From the NCBI GenBank assembly GCA_964602475.1, contig CAZRRN010000002.1, forward strand, positions 1 to 64,000: DNA of 64,000 nucleotides, in the 5' to 3' direction. This document shows positions 9,852 to 18,291 of the stretch, piece by piece. Source of the stretch: SZUA-448 sp964602475. GTDB taxonomy: Bacteria > Bacillota > Clostridia > Lachnospirales > Lachnospiraceae. The translations under genes were made by a program, and so were the position numbers. Positions within the stretch are counted from its first letter, which is position 1. Each line of letters opens with the position of its first letter. The notes below the pieces were generated by a model, which searched no databases, was not told the DNA's origin, and was given only the letters and a program-made list of their open reading frames with translations.

Positions 9852-12578
9852 ATGAAACTGAGAACCAAAAAGATTTTTGCTTCTTTTCTTGTTTTTGTTA
9901 TGGTATTATCGATGTTTGCCATGCCTTCAACGAAAGCAAAAGCAGCTGCTGCAGAAGCGTATCTTGCATTTGCAGATTCCAGCTGGGGTGCATGCCAGTA
10001 CTGGGGAGGAACCGCAGAGAACGGTGTTGTTGCAACCAATGCTGTTATTTTAGGTGCCGGACAGTATACAGTAGGTGTTGATTTTACCGGAACTGCGGAT
10101 GGAGCAGCAGCGGGGATTGCTTTTACAGCACCGATTATTGCAAATGGTGAGCTTGTATTTCCGGGATGCTTTATTAACATTGACAGTATTAAAGTTAATG
10201 GTGTTGAAGTAGAGTTTACAAAGAATTACACAAGCTCAGATGACGGAATTTCCACAAGAAGCAATGTTTATAATACTTGGGTAAGTGAACTACCAGAGGA
10301 TGCACGTCGTGCAGACGGAGATTTGACAGATGCTTCTGCTGTTATCGTAAGTGCGGATGCTTTTGCTTCCGTTGAGACGGTTGAAGTTACCTTTACATTA
10401 ATTGATCCGAATGCATTAACAGCATATCTTGCTTATGCCGATGCAAGTTGGGGAGAAGGACAGTACTGGGGATCTGCTGCTGCAGGTGTTGTTAACACTG
10501 ATGCAGTTTTATGTGGAACCGGTACCTATAGTGTCGGTCTTGATTTTACCGGAATTACAGGTGGAGCTGCAGCAGGTTGTGCATTTACTGCGCTTATGAT
10601 TCCTTATGGTGAAATATTAAAGGCTGGCTCAACAATTGAAATTACAGGGATTTCGATTAATGGAGTGGATGTCGCTGATTTGGCAAAATGCTATACCAGC
10701 TCCGATGATAAAATCTGTACCAGATCAAATATTTACAACAGTTGGGTAGGAGAGCTTCCAGAAGATGCACGCCGTGCAGACGGAGACTTAACTGACTGTA
10801 CACCTATGATTGTTGCTAATGATGTATTTGCTAATGTTGAAACAATTGTTGTTACCTTTACTTTTAGAGATTCACAGACTGTAAATGCATATCTTGCATA
10901 TGCTGATGCGAACTGGGGAGATTGCCAGTACTGGGGCGGAGCTGCAACAAACGGTGTTGAAGTTTCTCATGCGGATATCAATGGAACAGGTTCTTACACT
11001 GTTGGTCTTGATTTTACCGGTACTGCTAGCGGAGCTGCACCCGGATGTGCATTTACCGCTGTAATGATTGAAAACGGTGAAATAGCGAAACCTGGATGCT
11101 ATATCAATATTACCGAAATAAAGGTTAACGGAGAAGCAATTACAATCGGAAAGAACTATACCAGTTCTGATGATAAAATCTGTACCAGATCAAATGTTTA
11201 TAATGCCTGGGTTGGAGAACTTCCTGAAGATGCTCGTTCTATCAGCGGAGATCTTACAGACTGTACACCTACGATTGTTAACATTGATGATTTAGCAAGT
11301 GTTGAGACAATCGAAGTTACTTTCCAGTATATCGATCCTGAAGTTGCAACGATGTATCTTGCATATTCTGATGCGAACTGGGGAGATTGCCAGTACTGGG
11401 GCGGAGCAGCAGCTAATGATGTAATCGTTTATAATGCATATATGGATAAATCCGGCGATTATATTATTGGTCTTGATTTTACAAAAACTGCTGACGGAGC
11501 AGCACCGGGCTGTGCATTTACTGCAATGATGTATGATTTCGGAGAAACGATGTTCCCGAATTCCTATATTAAAATCAATAAAATTGAAGTAAACGGTACA
11601 GAAGTTGCTCTTGGAAAGAATTATACTTCATCTGATGACGGTGTTTGCACTAGATCAAATATTTATAATGGATGGGTTGGAGAGCTTCCGAGTGATGCTC
11701 GTACAGAGGATGGAGACTTAACCGACTGTACACCTACGATTGTGAACATTGAGGATCTTGCTGCTGTTGAAACAATTGTTGTATATTATACATGGACGGC
11801 AGGAGAAGGAACCATCGTTGACACCATACCGGAGCCGACAGATGTTCCTGCACTTCCGGCACTTGATACAACGGCAACCTATCATGCATATCTTGGTATT
11901 CAGTCTTCTGCATGGGCATTCAGAAATAATGCTCATGATTCCAAGTACGGCATTGATTCCGGATATTTCTACCAGATGAGTTTGGTAAATACAGATTCAA
12001 CGGTTGCAACGCTTCCCGGAACCTTTACCGATGTTGAAATAAAAGGAGACGGAACATATACCGTAGCGGTAGATGGATCTGAATTTAGTGATGAAGATAC
12101 TCTGAACTTATTATTTGTATCTACAGATATTCCGCTCAATGATCAGCTTACCTTTACAGATGTCAAAGTTAAATTTGGCGGATCAACAAAATATACATTT
12201 GATGAAGCTGTTTTTGATCCGGATGCAAAGGATTTTGTTTGTATCTTAGCACAGAACATTTGGAATTCCGATGTTAAAGATTTATTTGGATATGCACTTC
12301 CTTGTGACCATATCGAGATGTCCTTTACCGTAACCGGATTTGGATTTGATAATCCTGATCTTGTTGCTGAAGCTACTGCAACACCGGCACCGACAGCAAC
12401 CACCGCACCGGCTGCAACCACCGCACCGACTACTGCTCCGGCAGCTGACGTTAACAGCGACAGCACCTCAGGTAACAATACCGTATTGATTATTGTGATT
12501 ATTGCAGTTGTTGTTGTAGCAGCGGCAGGAATCGTTACCGGTGTGATTGTTTCAAAGAAGAAAAAAGTAAACCAGTAA
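9852..12578 (+). CDS. Secreted, membrane-anchored multi-repeat surface protein (putative glycan binding)
   Basis: A 908-residue exported protein. The start is ATG 9852 after GAGGAGG, although an in-frame ATG lies 75 bases upstream. Residues 1-33 form a signal peptide with KAKAAA at its end. Four tandem modules begin at residues 36, 191, 346 and 501, an exact 155-residue period. Each has a (A/M)YLA(F/Y)xD start, WGxxQYWG, GxYxxGxDFT, GxAFTA, NYTSSDDxxxTRSNxYNxWVxELPxDAR and GDLTD. A divergent fifth module (679-833) contains GDGTYTV, NLLFVSTDIP and ends MSFTVTGF. A Thr/Ala/Pro linker (about 838-866), one membrane helix (877-900) and SKKKK follow. There is no catalytic motif. The conserved exposed-type Trp and Tyr residues and the cellulase neighbour suggest carbohydrate binding; this is inference. 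I do not recognise the repeat as a named family. Confidence 0.8.
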   Translation: MKLRTKKIFASFLVFVMVLSMFAMPSTKAKAAAAEAYLAFADSSWGACQYWGGTAENGVVATNAVILGAGQYTVGVDFTGTADGAAAGIAFTAPIIANGELVFPGCFINIDSIKVNGVEVEFTKNYTSSDDGISTRSNVYNTWVSELPEDARRADGDLTDASAVIVSADAFASVETVEVTFTLIDPNALTAYLAYADASWGEGQYWGSAAAGVVNTDAVLCGTGTYSVGLDFTGITGGAAAGCAFTALMIPYGEILKAGSTIEITGISINGVDVADLAKCYTSSDDKICTRSNIYNSWVGELPEDARRADGDLTDCTPMIVANDVFANVETIVVTFTFRDSQTVNAYLAYADANWGDCQYWGGAATNGVEVSHADINGTGSYTVGLDFTGTASGAAPGCAFTAVMIENGEIAKPGCYINITEIKVNGEAITIGKNYTSSDDKICTRSNVYNAWVGELPEDARSISGDLTDCTPTIVNIDDLASVETIEVTFQYIDPEVATMYLAYSDANWGDCQYWGGAAANDVIVYNAYMDKSGDYIIGLDFTKTADGAAPGCAFTAMMYDFGETMFPNSYIKINKIEVNGTEVALGKNYTSSDDGVCTRSNIYNGWVGELPSDARTEDGDLTDCTPTIVNIEDLAAVETIVVYYTWTAGEGTIVDTIPEPTDVPALPALDTTATYHAYLGIQSSAWAFRNNAHDSKYGIDSGYFYQMSLVNTDSTVATLPGTFTDVEIKGDGTYTVAVDGSEFSDEDTLNLLFVSTDIPLNDQLTFTDVKVKFGGSTKYTFDEAVFDPDAKDFVCILAQNIWNSDVKDLFGYALPCDHIEMSFTVTGFGFDNPDLVAEATATPAPTATTAPAATTAPTTAPAADVNSDSTSGNNTVLIIVIIAVVVVAAAGIVTGVIVSKKKKVNQ
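9957..11816 (+). repeat. Four tandem 155-codon repeats
   Basis: Units start at 9957, 10422, 10887 and 11352, each 465 bases apart. They are highly similar at protein level and partly at DNA level: the segment encoding NYTSSDDxxCTRSN is nearly the same in units 2-4. Unit 1 lacks the cysteines found in GCAF, ICTRSN and LTDC of units 2-4, so it is the most diverged of the four. A fifth, distant module lies at 11886-12350. Confidence 0.95.
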
Positions 12579-12610
12579 TACAAAGATAAACATATTATAA
12601 AATGTTAGAA

Positions 12611-12658
12611 ATGGTCAACCGGAAAAGCAGCAATGCTAAAATCCGGTTGACCATTTTT
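12611..12658 (+). terminator. Terminator after the repeat-protein gene
   Basis: The perfect 13-bp stem ATGGTCAACCGGA/TCCGGTTGACCAT encloses a small AGCA/TGCT inner stem and is followed by a T run. Confidence 0.9.
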
Positions 12659-12671
12659 ATTTGAGCAACGG

Positions 12672-12700
12672 TTGAACTGATTATCATAATTTGTTATAAT
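12672..12700 (+). promoter_or_regulatory. Promoter of the CE2-like esterase gene
   Basis: TTGAAC and a perfect TATAAT are separated by 17 bases. The site lies after the terminator of the repeat gene, so the esterase has its own transcript. Confidence 0.65.
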
Positions 12701-12769
12701 AATATTTATACGTTGTTCACTACAATGTCTGTTATGCAAAAAAAAGTTACGTGGAAATGAGGATTATTC

Positions 12770-13879
12770 ATGAACAGAATTACGTTAGCAAATGATTTGA
12801 TTCAAAAAAAAGGACGAGGAAATGTTAAGCTCGGTTCTTTTCCGATGTTTCAGAACGGAAGCGGCATTGAGTTCAATATCAAGGCTTCTGAACTATATCT
12901 GGAATATGAAGCTGACTACAATACGTTTGAGCCATGGTTCAGTGTTCTGATAAACGGTGTACGGTATTCAAGACAGATGGCACAGAAGGGCATACATAAA
13001 ATCTGCCTTTTTCATGGAATGAATTCTAACACAATAAAAAGAATCCGTATCACCAAAGACGTTCAATCCATGCCGGAGGACAGCAGACATTTTATGGTGA
13101 TTCATGCAATTGAGACAGACGGGGTGTTAACTTCGTATATTAATAAAAAAAATAAAATAGAGTTCATCGGAGACAGTATTACATCAGGAGAAGGATTGAT
13201 TGGAGCACAATCAGATGAAGACTGGGTATCTCTTTGTTTCGACTCTGTAAATCATTATGCAAATTTAACAGCAGATCAGCTTGATGCAGATTATCGTATT
13301 GTTTCACAAAGCGGATGGGGTGTTTACACAGCATGGGATAATAACATAAAAAACGTGATTCCTTCTATATATGAGACTGTCTGTGGAACAAACAACAGTG
13401 AAAAAGGAATCTACTATGGCTCGAAAGAAAAGAACAAATTTAACGACTGGCAGCCGGATATTATTGTTGTGAACCTTGGAACAAATGACGGAGGTGCATT
13501 TCGAAATCCCTCTTGGTTAGATCCTGAAACAGGAATTGAATATAAGCTTCATTCTATGCAGGATGATACAAGAAATACCGAAGATCTCAAAAAAGTCGAA
13601 AATTCGATTGTGCAATTTCTAAGGATGCTGCGACGAAATAATGCAAAAGCACATATTATCTGGGCATATGGAATTCTTGGAAACGAAATCGGAGACAGTA
13701 TTCAGACAGCGCTTGAACAGTACCGTTCAGATACCGGGGATACAATGATTGAACTCCTGATTTTTCCATACATGAATGAGGAACAGACCGGAGCAAGACA
13801 GCATCCGGGAATAGGTGCTCATAAAATGATGTGTGAATGTCTTTTAAACAGAATTAAGGAACTTTTTATTCCGGAATAG
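12770..13879 (+). CDS. CE2-like SGNH acetyl esterase
   Basis: A 369-residue two-domain hydrolase. Residues 1-120 are a beta-rich N-terminal domain and residues 128-369 are an SGNH/GDSL domain. Catalytic Ser136 lies in FIGDSITSGEG, the oxyanion Gly is in QSGWGVY, GTND is at 237-240, and the C-terminal HPGIGAH block supplies the histidine (His345 or His351). This architecture matches carbohydrate esterase family 2, which removes acetyl groups from xylan, mannan or their oligosaccharides. No signal peptide is visible, so it probably acts in the cytoplasm on imported acetylated sugars. A GAGGATTATTC ribosome-binding region precedes the start. It is adjacent to the cellulase cluster but separately transcribed. 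Confidence 0.82.
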   Translation: MNRITLANDLIQKKGRGNVKLGSFPMFQNGSGIEFNIKASELYLEYEADYNTFEPWFSVLINGVRYSRQMAQKGIHKICLFHGMNSNTIKRIRITKDVQSMPEDSRHFMVIHAIETDGVLTSYINKKNKIEFIGDSITSGEGLIGAQSDEDWVSLCFDSVNHYANLTADQLDADYRIVSQSGWGVYTAWDNNIKNVIPSIYETVCGTNNSEKGIYYGSKEKNKFNDWQPDIIVVNLGTNDGGAFRNPSWLDPETGIEYKLHSMQDDTRNTEDLKKVENSIVQFLRMLRRNNAKAHIIWAYGILGNEIGDSIQTALEQYRSDTGDTMIELLIFPYMNEEQTGARQHPGIGAHKMMCECLLNRIKELFIPE

Positions 13880-13927
13880 AGACTTCTTCTTTTATAGTAA
13901 AAAAAGTGTTCAAATTAAAAAAAACAG

Positions 13928-13955
13928 TTGACGAATCGGCATTATATGCTATAAT
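13928..13955 (+). promoter_or_regulatory. Promoter of rpsU
   Basis: TTGACG and a perfect TATAAT are separated by 16 bases, about 80 bases upstream of rpsU. Confidence 0.7.
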
Positions 13956-14036
13956 CTTTTTAGTGCTATTCAAATAATATACCCAAACAGTTGTTTACGC
14001 ACAATACACAACTGGAGGGAGGTTAGGTGTGAGACT

Positions 14037-14213
14037 ATGTCAAATGTTATCGTGAAAGAGAACGAAACATTAGATAGTGCCCTCCGCAGATTCAAACGGA
14101 ACTGTGCGAAAGCAGGGATCCAGCAGGAAATCCGCAAAAGAGAGCATTATGAGAAGCCGAGCGTCAGACGTAAGAAAAAGTCTGAGGCTGCTCGCAAGCG
14201 TAAGTTCAAATAA
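14037..14213 (+). CDS. rpsU: 30S ribosomal protein S21
   Basis: A 58-residue basic protein beginning [19 protein letters not shown] and ending in the lysine/arginine-rich tail [15 protein letters not shown], the expected length and sequence for S21. It helps position the 3' end of 16S rRNA during initiation. The start follows a GGAGGGAGG tract. The gene has its own promoter and a perfect terminator. Confidence 0.97.
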   Translation: MSNVIVKENETLDSALRRFKRNCAKAGIQQEIRKREHYEKPSVRRKKKSEAARKRKFK

Positions 14214-14221
14214 CAATTCCG

Positions 14222-14252
14222 AAAACCCTCAATCGTACGATTGAGGGTTTTT
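14222..14252 (+). terminator. Terminator after rpsU
   Basis: The perfect 12-bp stem AACCCTCAATCG/CGATTGAGGGTT around TA ends in five T residues and begins with AAAA, so it could work in both directions. Confidence 0.92.
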
Positions 14253-14254
14253 CA

Positions 14255-14339
14255 GGACGTAGAAGATAAATGCGAATAATTCATTTTGAAGACGAAGAAG
14301 AAGTAAACTGCAAATAATTTCATTTTGAGGACGAAGATG
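14255..14339 (+). repeat. Imperfect tandem repeat forming the lepB leader
   Basis: A unit of 35-39 bases (GGACGTAGAAG then TGCGAATAATTCATTTTGA) occurs at 14255-14289 and again, slightly changed, at 14290-14328. A partial third copy at 14329-14339 supplies part of the ribosome-binding site and the ATG of lepB. The earlier copies have lost the start codon. Confidence 0.75.
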
Positions 14340-14990
14340 GATTTTAACTATGACTTTGAACAGGATGAACGAAGAAAAAAAGCCAAAAAGATTCTGCTTG
14401 GTATTTTACGCTGGATTCTTGAACTTGCAGCAGTAGTTGCATTGGCTTATGTTCTTGTAGTCTTTACAATTGAGCAGACCGATGTGATAGGATCATCAAT
14501 GGAAACAACGCTGCAGGATGGTGACACGGTTCTGATTAACAAACTTGCATATATAAAAAATTCTCCGAAACGATATGATGTAATCGTATTTAAGAAGAGT
14601 GGAAGCGGGCACCAGTTTTATAACATTAAACGTATCATAGGTCTTCCGGGGGAAACAATACAGATTCTGGACGGTGAAATCTACATTAACGGTGAAATGC
14701 TTATTGAACCGGTAAAGGTTGATAAAGCATTATTACCCGGTTTTGCAGAAACACCGATTACTCTGGAGGAAGACGAATACTTTGTACTAGGAGATAACCG
14801 AAATGAAAGCGAAGATAGTCGTTTCGCGAGTGTTGGTAATGTTGTAGCAGAAGATATTATTGGCGTTGTATGGATCAGATTTAGTCCGTTTACTTTTGTT
14901 AATAAATCAAACAAGAGCTATATTCGTCCGACCCCGACACAAATGATTACGACAGAACCGGAAATTACAGAAATAAAAGTAACCCCATAA
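14337..14990 (+). CDS. lepB: Signal peptidase I
   Basis: 217 residues. One N-terminal membrane helix (about residues 20-45) is followed by the catalytic Ser in GSSMETTL, the catalytic Lys in NIKRIIGLPGE and the conserved LGDNRNESEDSR box, the standard single-helix Gram-positive SipS layout. It cleaves signal peptides from secreted proteins such as the two surface proteins upstream. The ATG at 14337 with GAGG six bases upstream is preferred to a TTG four codons earlier. The proline/threonine-rich C-terminal tail after residue 190 is slightly longer than usual. Confidence 0.95.
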   Translation: MDFNYDFEQDERRKKAKKILLGILRWILELAAVVALAYVLVVFTIEQTDVIGSSMETTLQDGDTVLINKLAYIKNSPKRYDVIVFKKSGSGHQFYNIKRIIGLPGETIQILDGEIYINGEMLIEPVKVDKALLPGFAETPITLEEDEYFVLGDNRNESEDSRFASVGNVVAEDIIGVVWIRFSPFTFVNKSNKSYIRPTPTQMITTEPEITEIKVTP

Positions 14991-15014
14991 GAATATTTTG
15001 AAACGGAGAAAAGC

Positions 15015-15878
15015 ATGTATTTTCAATGGTACCCGGGACATATGACCAAGGCACTGCGACAGATGAAGGAAGACATTAAACTGATTGATGTCGTAATTGA
15101 GCTCCTTGATGCAAGAATACCATACAGTAGTAAGAATCCGGACATTGACAGTTTAGCAATTAATAAGAAAAGAATGATTTTGCTGAATAAAGCCGATATG
15201 GCCGATGAGAGGATTACAAAACGCTGGAAAGCATATTATGAAGAAAAAGGTTTTGCGGTTGCAGAAATTGATTCAAAAAAGGGCACAGGTGTAAAACAAA
15301 TAAATGACCTGATTCTAAAGGTGTGCGCAGAAAAAATAGCAAAGGATAAATTAAAGGGAATTCTTAACCGACCTGTCCGTGCAATGATTGTAGGAATTCC
15401 TAATGTCGGTAAATCAACTTTTATCAACAGCTTTGCCGGAAAGGCATGTACAAAGACAGGGAATAAACCAGGAGTTACAAAGGGAAAGCAATGGATTCGA
15501 CTAAATAAAAATGTTGAGTTAATGGATACTCCGGGAGTACTTTGGCCAAAATTTGAAGACAGCTCTGTGGGTCTTAGAATTGCTTGGATCGGATCGATTA
15601 ATGAAGATATTCTTAATCCTTATGAACTTGCTGTTCATCTTTCAGAATACCTTTTTCAGAATTATCCCGGAGCTCTTCAGTCAAAATACGGAATTGATGA
15701 ATGCAACAACGGAGAAGATACGCTATTACGGATTGCAGAAAAACGTTCATGTATGCAAAAAGGCGGTAAACCTGATACCGATCGAGTTGCGGTTTTTTTA
15801 ATGGATGATTTTAAGAATTCAAGGATAGCAAGAATTACATTGGAAAAACCGGAAGACAGAACCTGCGAAGAAAAATAA
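15015..15878 (+). CDS. rbgA: Ribosome biogenesis GTPase YlqF/RbgA
   Basis: 287 residues with the circularly permuted GTPase order: G4 NKAD comes first (about residue 57), then G1 GIPNVGKST and G3 DTPGVL. The N-terminus MYFQWYPGHMTKALR is typical of YlqF. It assembles the late 50S subunit and needs 50S for GTPase activity. It lies 24 bases after lepB and upstream of rnhB, the conserved ylqF-rnhB-ylqH order of Firmicutes. Confidence 0.95.
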   Translation: MYFQWYPGHMTKALRQMKEDIKLIDVVIELLDARIPYSSKNPDIDSLAINKKRMILLNKADMADERITKRWKAYYEEKGFAVAEIDSKKGTGVKQINDLILKVCAEKIAKDKLKGILNRPVRAMIVGIPNVGKSTFINSFAGKACTKTGNKPGVTKGKQWIRLNKNVELMDTPGVLWPKFEDSSVGLRIAWIGSINEDILNPYELAVHLSEYLFQNYPGALQSKYGIDECNNGEDTLLRIAEKRSCMQKGGKPDTDRVAVFLMDDFKNSRIARITLEKPEDRTCEEK

Positions 15879-15901
15879 GCATTATACATTGGGAGAAAGA
15901 T

Positions 15902-16591
15902 TTGAAAAATAATGAACTAAAAAAAACAAAAGTGCAGATAAAAGCGGAAATGGCTGAAGAAAAAGCGTCACAAAAGCTTGCAAAAGAGCGTAGTCGTCTG
16001 TCGGATATGTATTTGTATGAGAATAAATATTCAGAATTTAATCTTATATGTGGTATTGATGAGGTCGGCCGCGGACCGCTTGCCGGTCCGGTTCTGGCAG
16101 GTGCAGTTATTCTTCCAAAAAACTGTGAGATTTTATATATTAATGATTCTAAAAAATTATCCGAAAAGAAACGTGAAGAATTATTTCTGGAAATAACGGA
16201 AAAGGCAATTGCAATCGGAATCGGAAGTGCTTCATGGGAGGAAATTGATGAAATAAATATTCTTCAAGCTACTTATCGTGCGATGCGGATGGCAATAGCA
16301 AATCTTTCGGTTCAGCCAAAACTGCTACTGAACGATGCGGTAACAATTCCTGAAGTTAAAATACGTCAGGTTCCGATTATTAAGGGAGATGCAAAGAGTG
16401 CATCGATTGCTGCAGCAAGTATCATTGCAAAGGTTACACGAGATCATATGATGTGTGATTATGATAAATTGTATCCCGGATATGGTTTTGCTTCGAATAA
16501 AGGTTATGGTTCGGCAGAACATATGGATGCCATAAGAAAACTTGGTCCTTGTCCGATACACAGAAGAAGCTTTATCCGGAATATTGTTTAG
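15902..16591 (+). CDS. rnhB: Ribonuclease HII
   Basis: 229 residues. The catalytic acidic residues are in GIDEVGRGPLAGP, the Asp of LLNDAV and the downstream Asp of TRDHMMCDYD. It removes RNA from RNA-DNA hybrids and single ribonucleotides from DNA. The start is TTG at 15902, supported by GGGAG six bases upstream and by the lack of an in-frame ATG before the domain. The N-terminal 45 residues are a charged, Lys/Glu-rich extension ahead of the catalytic core. Confidence 0.95.
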   Translation: MKNNELKKTKVQIKAEMAEEKASQKLAKERSRLSDMYLYENKYSEFNLICGIDEVGRGPLAGPVLAGAVILPKNCEILYINDSKKLSEKKREELFLEITEKAIAIGIGSASWEEIDEINILQATYRAMRMAIANLSVQPKLLLNDAVTIPEVKIRQVPIIKGDAKSASIAAASIIAKVTRDHMMCDYDKLYPGYGFASNKGYGSAEHMDAIRKLGPCPIHRRSFIRNIV

Positions 16592-16601
16592 AGGATGTAT
16601 T

Positions 16602-16910
16602 ATGGAAGAACAAAAAAAAAGAAAGCTTAACAGAACAGCGGTTGCTATTGAGTATGAGCCTTCAGATGAGGCTCCGAAAATTATAGCAACAGGGAAAGGA
16701 TACCTTGCTGATAAAATAATTGAAAAAGCAAAGGAATCCGAGGTTCCTATACATCATGACGAACGGCTGGCAAATTCGCTTTCACGATTAGAAATAGGCG
16801 AGTATATTCCGAAAGAATTATATCAGGTAGTTGCTGAGGTTCTTCTTTTTGTCGACCGGATGGACCGCATAAAAGGAAAGGCATTGAATGACAAAGAGCC
16901 TGTACAGTAA
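16602..16910 (+). CDS. Stand-alone FlhB C-terminal-like protein (YlqH type)
   Basis: 102 residues that align with the cytoplasmic tail of FlhB/EscU: the motif IIATGKGYLADKIIEKA, then VPIHHDERLANSLSRLEIG and PKELYQVVAEVLLFV. The autocleavage NPTH motif and all membrane helices are missing. Such short proteins follow rnhB in many Firmicutes (YlqH in Bacillus). Their role is unclear, and the gene does not imply a type III secretion system. The ATG 16602 start has GAGGATG upstream. Confidence 0.85.
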   Translation: MEEQKKRKLNRTAVAIEYEPSDEAPKIIATGKGYLADKIIEKAKESEVPIHHDERLANSLSRLEIGEYIPKELYQVVAEVLLFVDRMDRIKGKALNDKEPVQ

Positions 16911-17298
16911 AGAGAATGAAATAAATCGAAATGAAAGCAGCTCCGGTTATAAAAAAAGAACCGGAAATGAAGGAGAACAACGTGCTGCGACTTTTCTTGA
17001 ACAAAACGGTTTTCAAATATTAGAACGAAATTTTCGCAGCAGGCAAGGCGAGATTGATATTATCGCTAAGGAAAGCTGCTATCTTTGTTTTATTGAGGTG
17101 AAAAATCGAAGCAGTCTGACTTCAGGCTATCCACAAGAAGCAGTCGGAAAAACTAAAATACAAAGAATTTGTAAAACAGCGCTATATTATATATATATAA
17201 AAAAACTACCTTCAGATACGCCGGTACGTTTTGATATCGTTGTGATTCTTGGCAACCGGACAGAAATAATACGGAATGCTTTTTTATTTCAATATTAG
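16888..17298 (+). CDS. yraN: YraN family (UPF0102) endonuclease-fold protein
   Basis: 136 residues with the restriction-endonuclease-like core of UPF0102: GNEGEQRAATFLEQNG, then RQGEIDIIAKE and FIEVKNRS, which supply the D, E and K of the metal site. It overlaps the previous gene by 23 bases, so the pair is probably translationally coupled. The exact cellular role of the family is not settled; a DNA-processing role is presumed from the fold. Confidence 0.92.
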   Translation: MTKSLYSKENEINRNESSSGYKKRTGNEGEQRAATFLEQNGFQILERNFRSRQGEIDIIAKESCYLCFIEVKNRSSLTSGYPQEAVGKTKIQRICKTALYYIYIKKLPSDTPVRFDIVVILGNRTEIIRNAFLFQY

Positions 17299-17312
17299 GG
17301 AGATTTTTTATT

Positions 17313-18149
17313 ATGATAAAAATAAACTATTTTAATGAAATTCCGGTGATTCAATTTCCACTTCTTGAGAGGATTGCATGGCTCAAGCATGGTGTTTCAA
17401 CGAGACTTGGAGGAGTCAGTGAAGGAATTTATGCTTCTATGAATCTTGGTTTCTTAAACGGAGACAGCAGAGAAAATGTACAGGAGAATTATAAAAGAAT
17501 CTGCAATTCAATTGGGATTGATGCGGACAGCATGGTCTTTTCTTATCAGACGCATACGGATCACATTAGAAAGGTAAGTTCTGCGGACTGCGGAAAAGGG
17601 TATTCAAAGGAGCGTGATTATAAAGACATAGATGCTCTTATTACCAATGACTCAAAGGTAACTCTGGTAATATTTACGGCGGATTGTGTCCCTGTATTTT
17701 TGGTTGATACAGTTAATCATGCAATCGGTCTTGCACATTCCGGATGGAAGGGTACTAAAAATAAAATTGCTGTCAAAACATTAAATAAAATGGAAGAAGA
17801 GTACGGAACAACTCCCCAAAATGTACTTGCAGTTACTGGACCATGTATCTGTAGAAGCTGCTATGAAGTAGGAGATGATGTAGAAAAACAATTTCAGGAT
17901 GCTTTTACAGAAGAACAGTTTAATAAAATTACAGCCATGGAACATCATGTTGATCTGGCACTTGCGATTCAGTTTTCGTTGGAAGAAGCAGGAATAAAGC
18001 CTGAGAATATTTCTGATTCCGGTTTTTGTACTGCTTGTAATTCCGATATTTTATTTTCTCATAGAGCAAGTAAAGGGAAACGCGGAACCATGGCTTCATT
18101 TTTAAAAATAAACCAGACAGAAACCTTGATAAAAGATCAAGCTTATTAA
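17313..18149 (+). CDS. pgeF: Peptidoglycan editing factor PgeF / purine nucleoside phosphorylase (laccase-domain)
   Basis: 278 residues of the YfiH/DUF152 family. The zinc-binding residues lie in YQTHTDHI, FTADCVPVF and LAHSGWKGT, followed by TGPCICRSCYEVG. Family members are now known to act on purine nucleosides, and in E. coli the protein keeps L-Ser out of the peptidoglycan peptide. It lies 14 bases after yraN in the same run of genes. Confidence 0.92.
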   Translation: MIKINYFNEIPVIQFPLLERIAWLKHGVSTRLGGVSEGIYASMNLGFLNGDSRENVQENYKRICNSIGIDADSMVFSYQTHTDHIRKVSSADCGKGYSKERDYKDIDALITNDSKVTLVIFTADCVPVFLVDTVNHAIGLAHSGWKGTKNKIAVKTLNKMEEEYGTTPQNVLAVTGPCICRSCYEVGDDVEKQFQDAFTEEQFNKITAMEHHVDLALAIQFSLEEAGIKPENISDSGFCTACNSDILFSHRASKGKRGTMASFLKINQTETLIKDQAY

Positions 18150-18291
18150 TTATTTATATTTGATCTTGGATTTTTTCAATAAGAAAAATGAACCTGAAAG
18201 GTCTTTACAAAAGAAGATTCGTATTGTACAATCATCAAGGAGTTCTTTGAAGTCTGTTATGCGCAAAAGCAGCGTAGGTATGGAGAATAGT

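Noticed and set aside
9957..12350. Repeats as a CRISPR array or satellite DNA
   Set aside because: The 465-base period lies fully in frame inside one secreted protein and reflects protein modules, not spaced short repeats.
12143..12583. Antisense Thr/Ala/Val-rich frame over the end of the repeat-protein gene
   Set aside because: It is the complement of the Pro/Thr linker and membrane helix; its composition is a by-product of that coding sequence.
16602..16910. Type III secretion or flagellar export component
   Set aside because: Only the cytoplasmic FlhB-like tail is present, without membrane helices or NPTH, and no other export genes are nearby.
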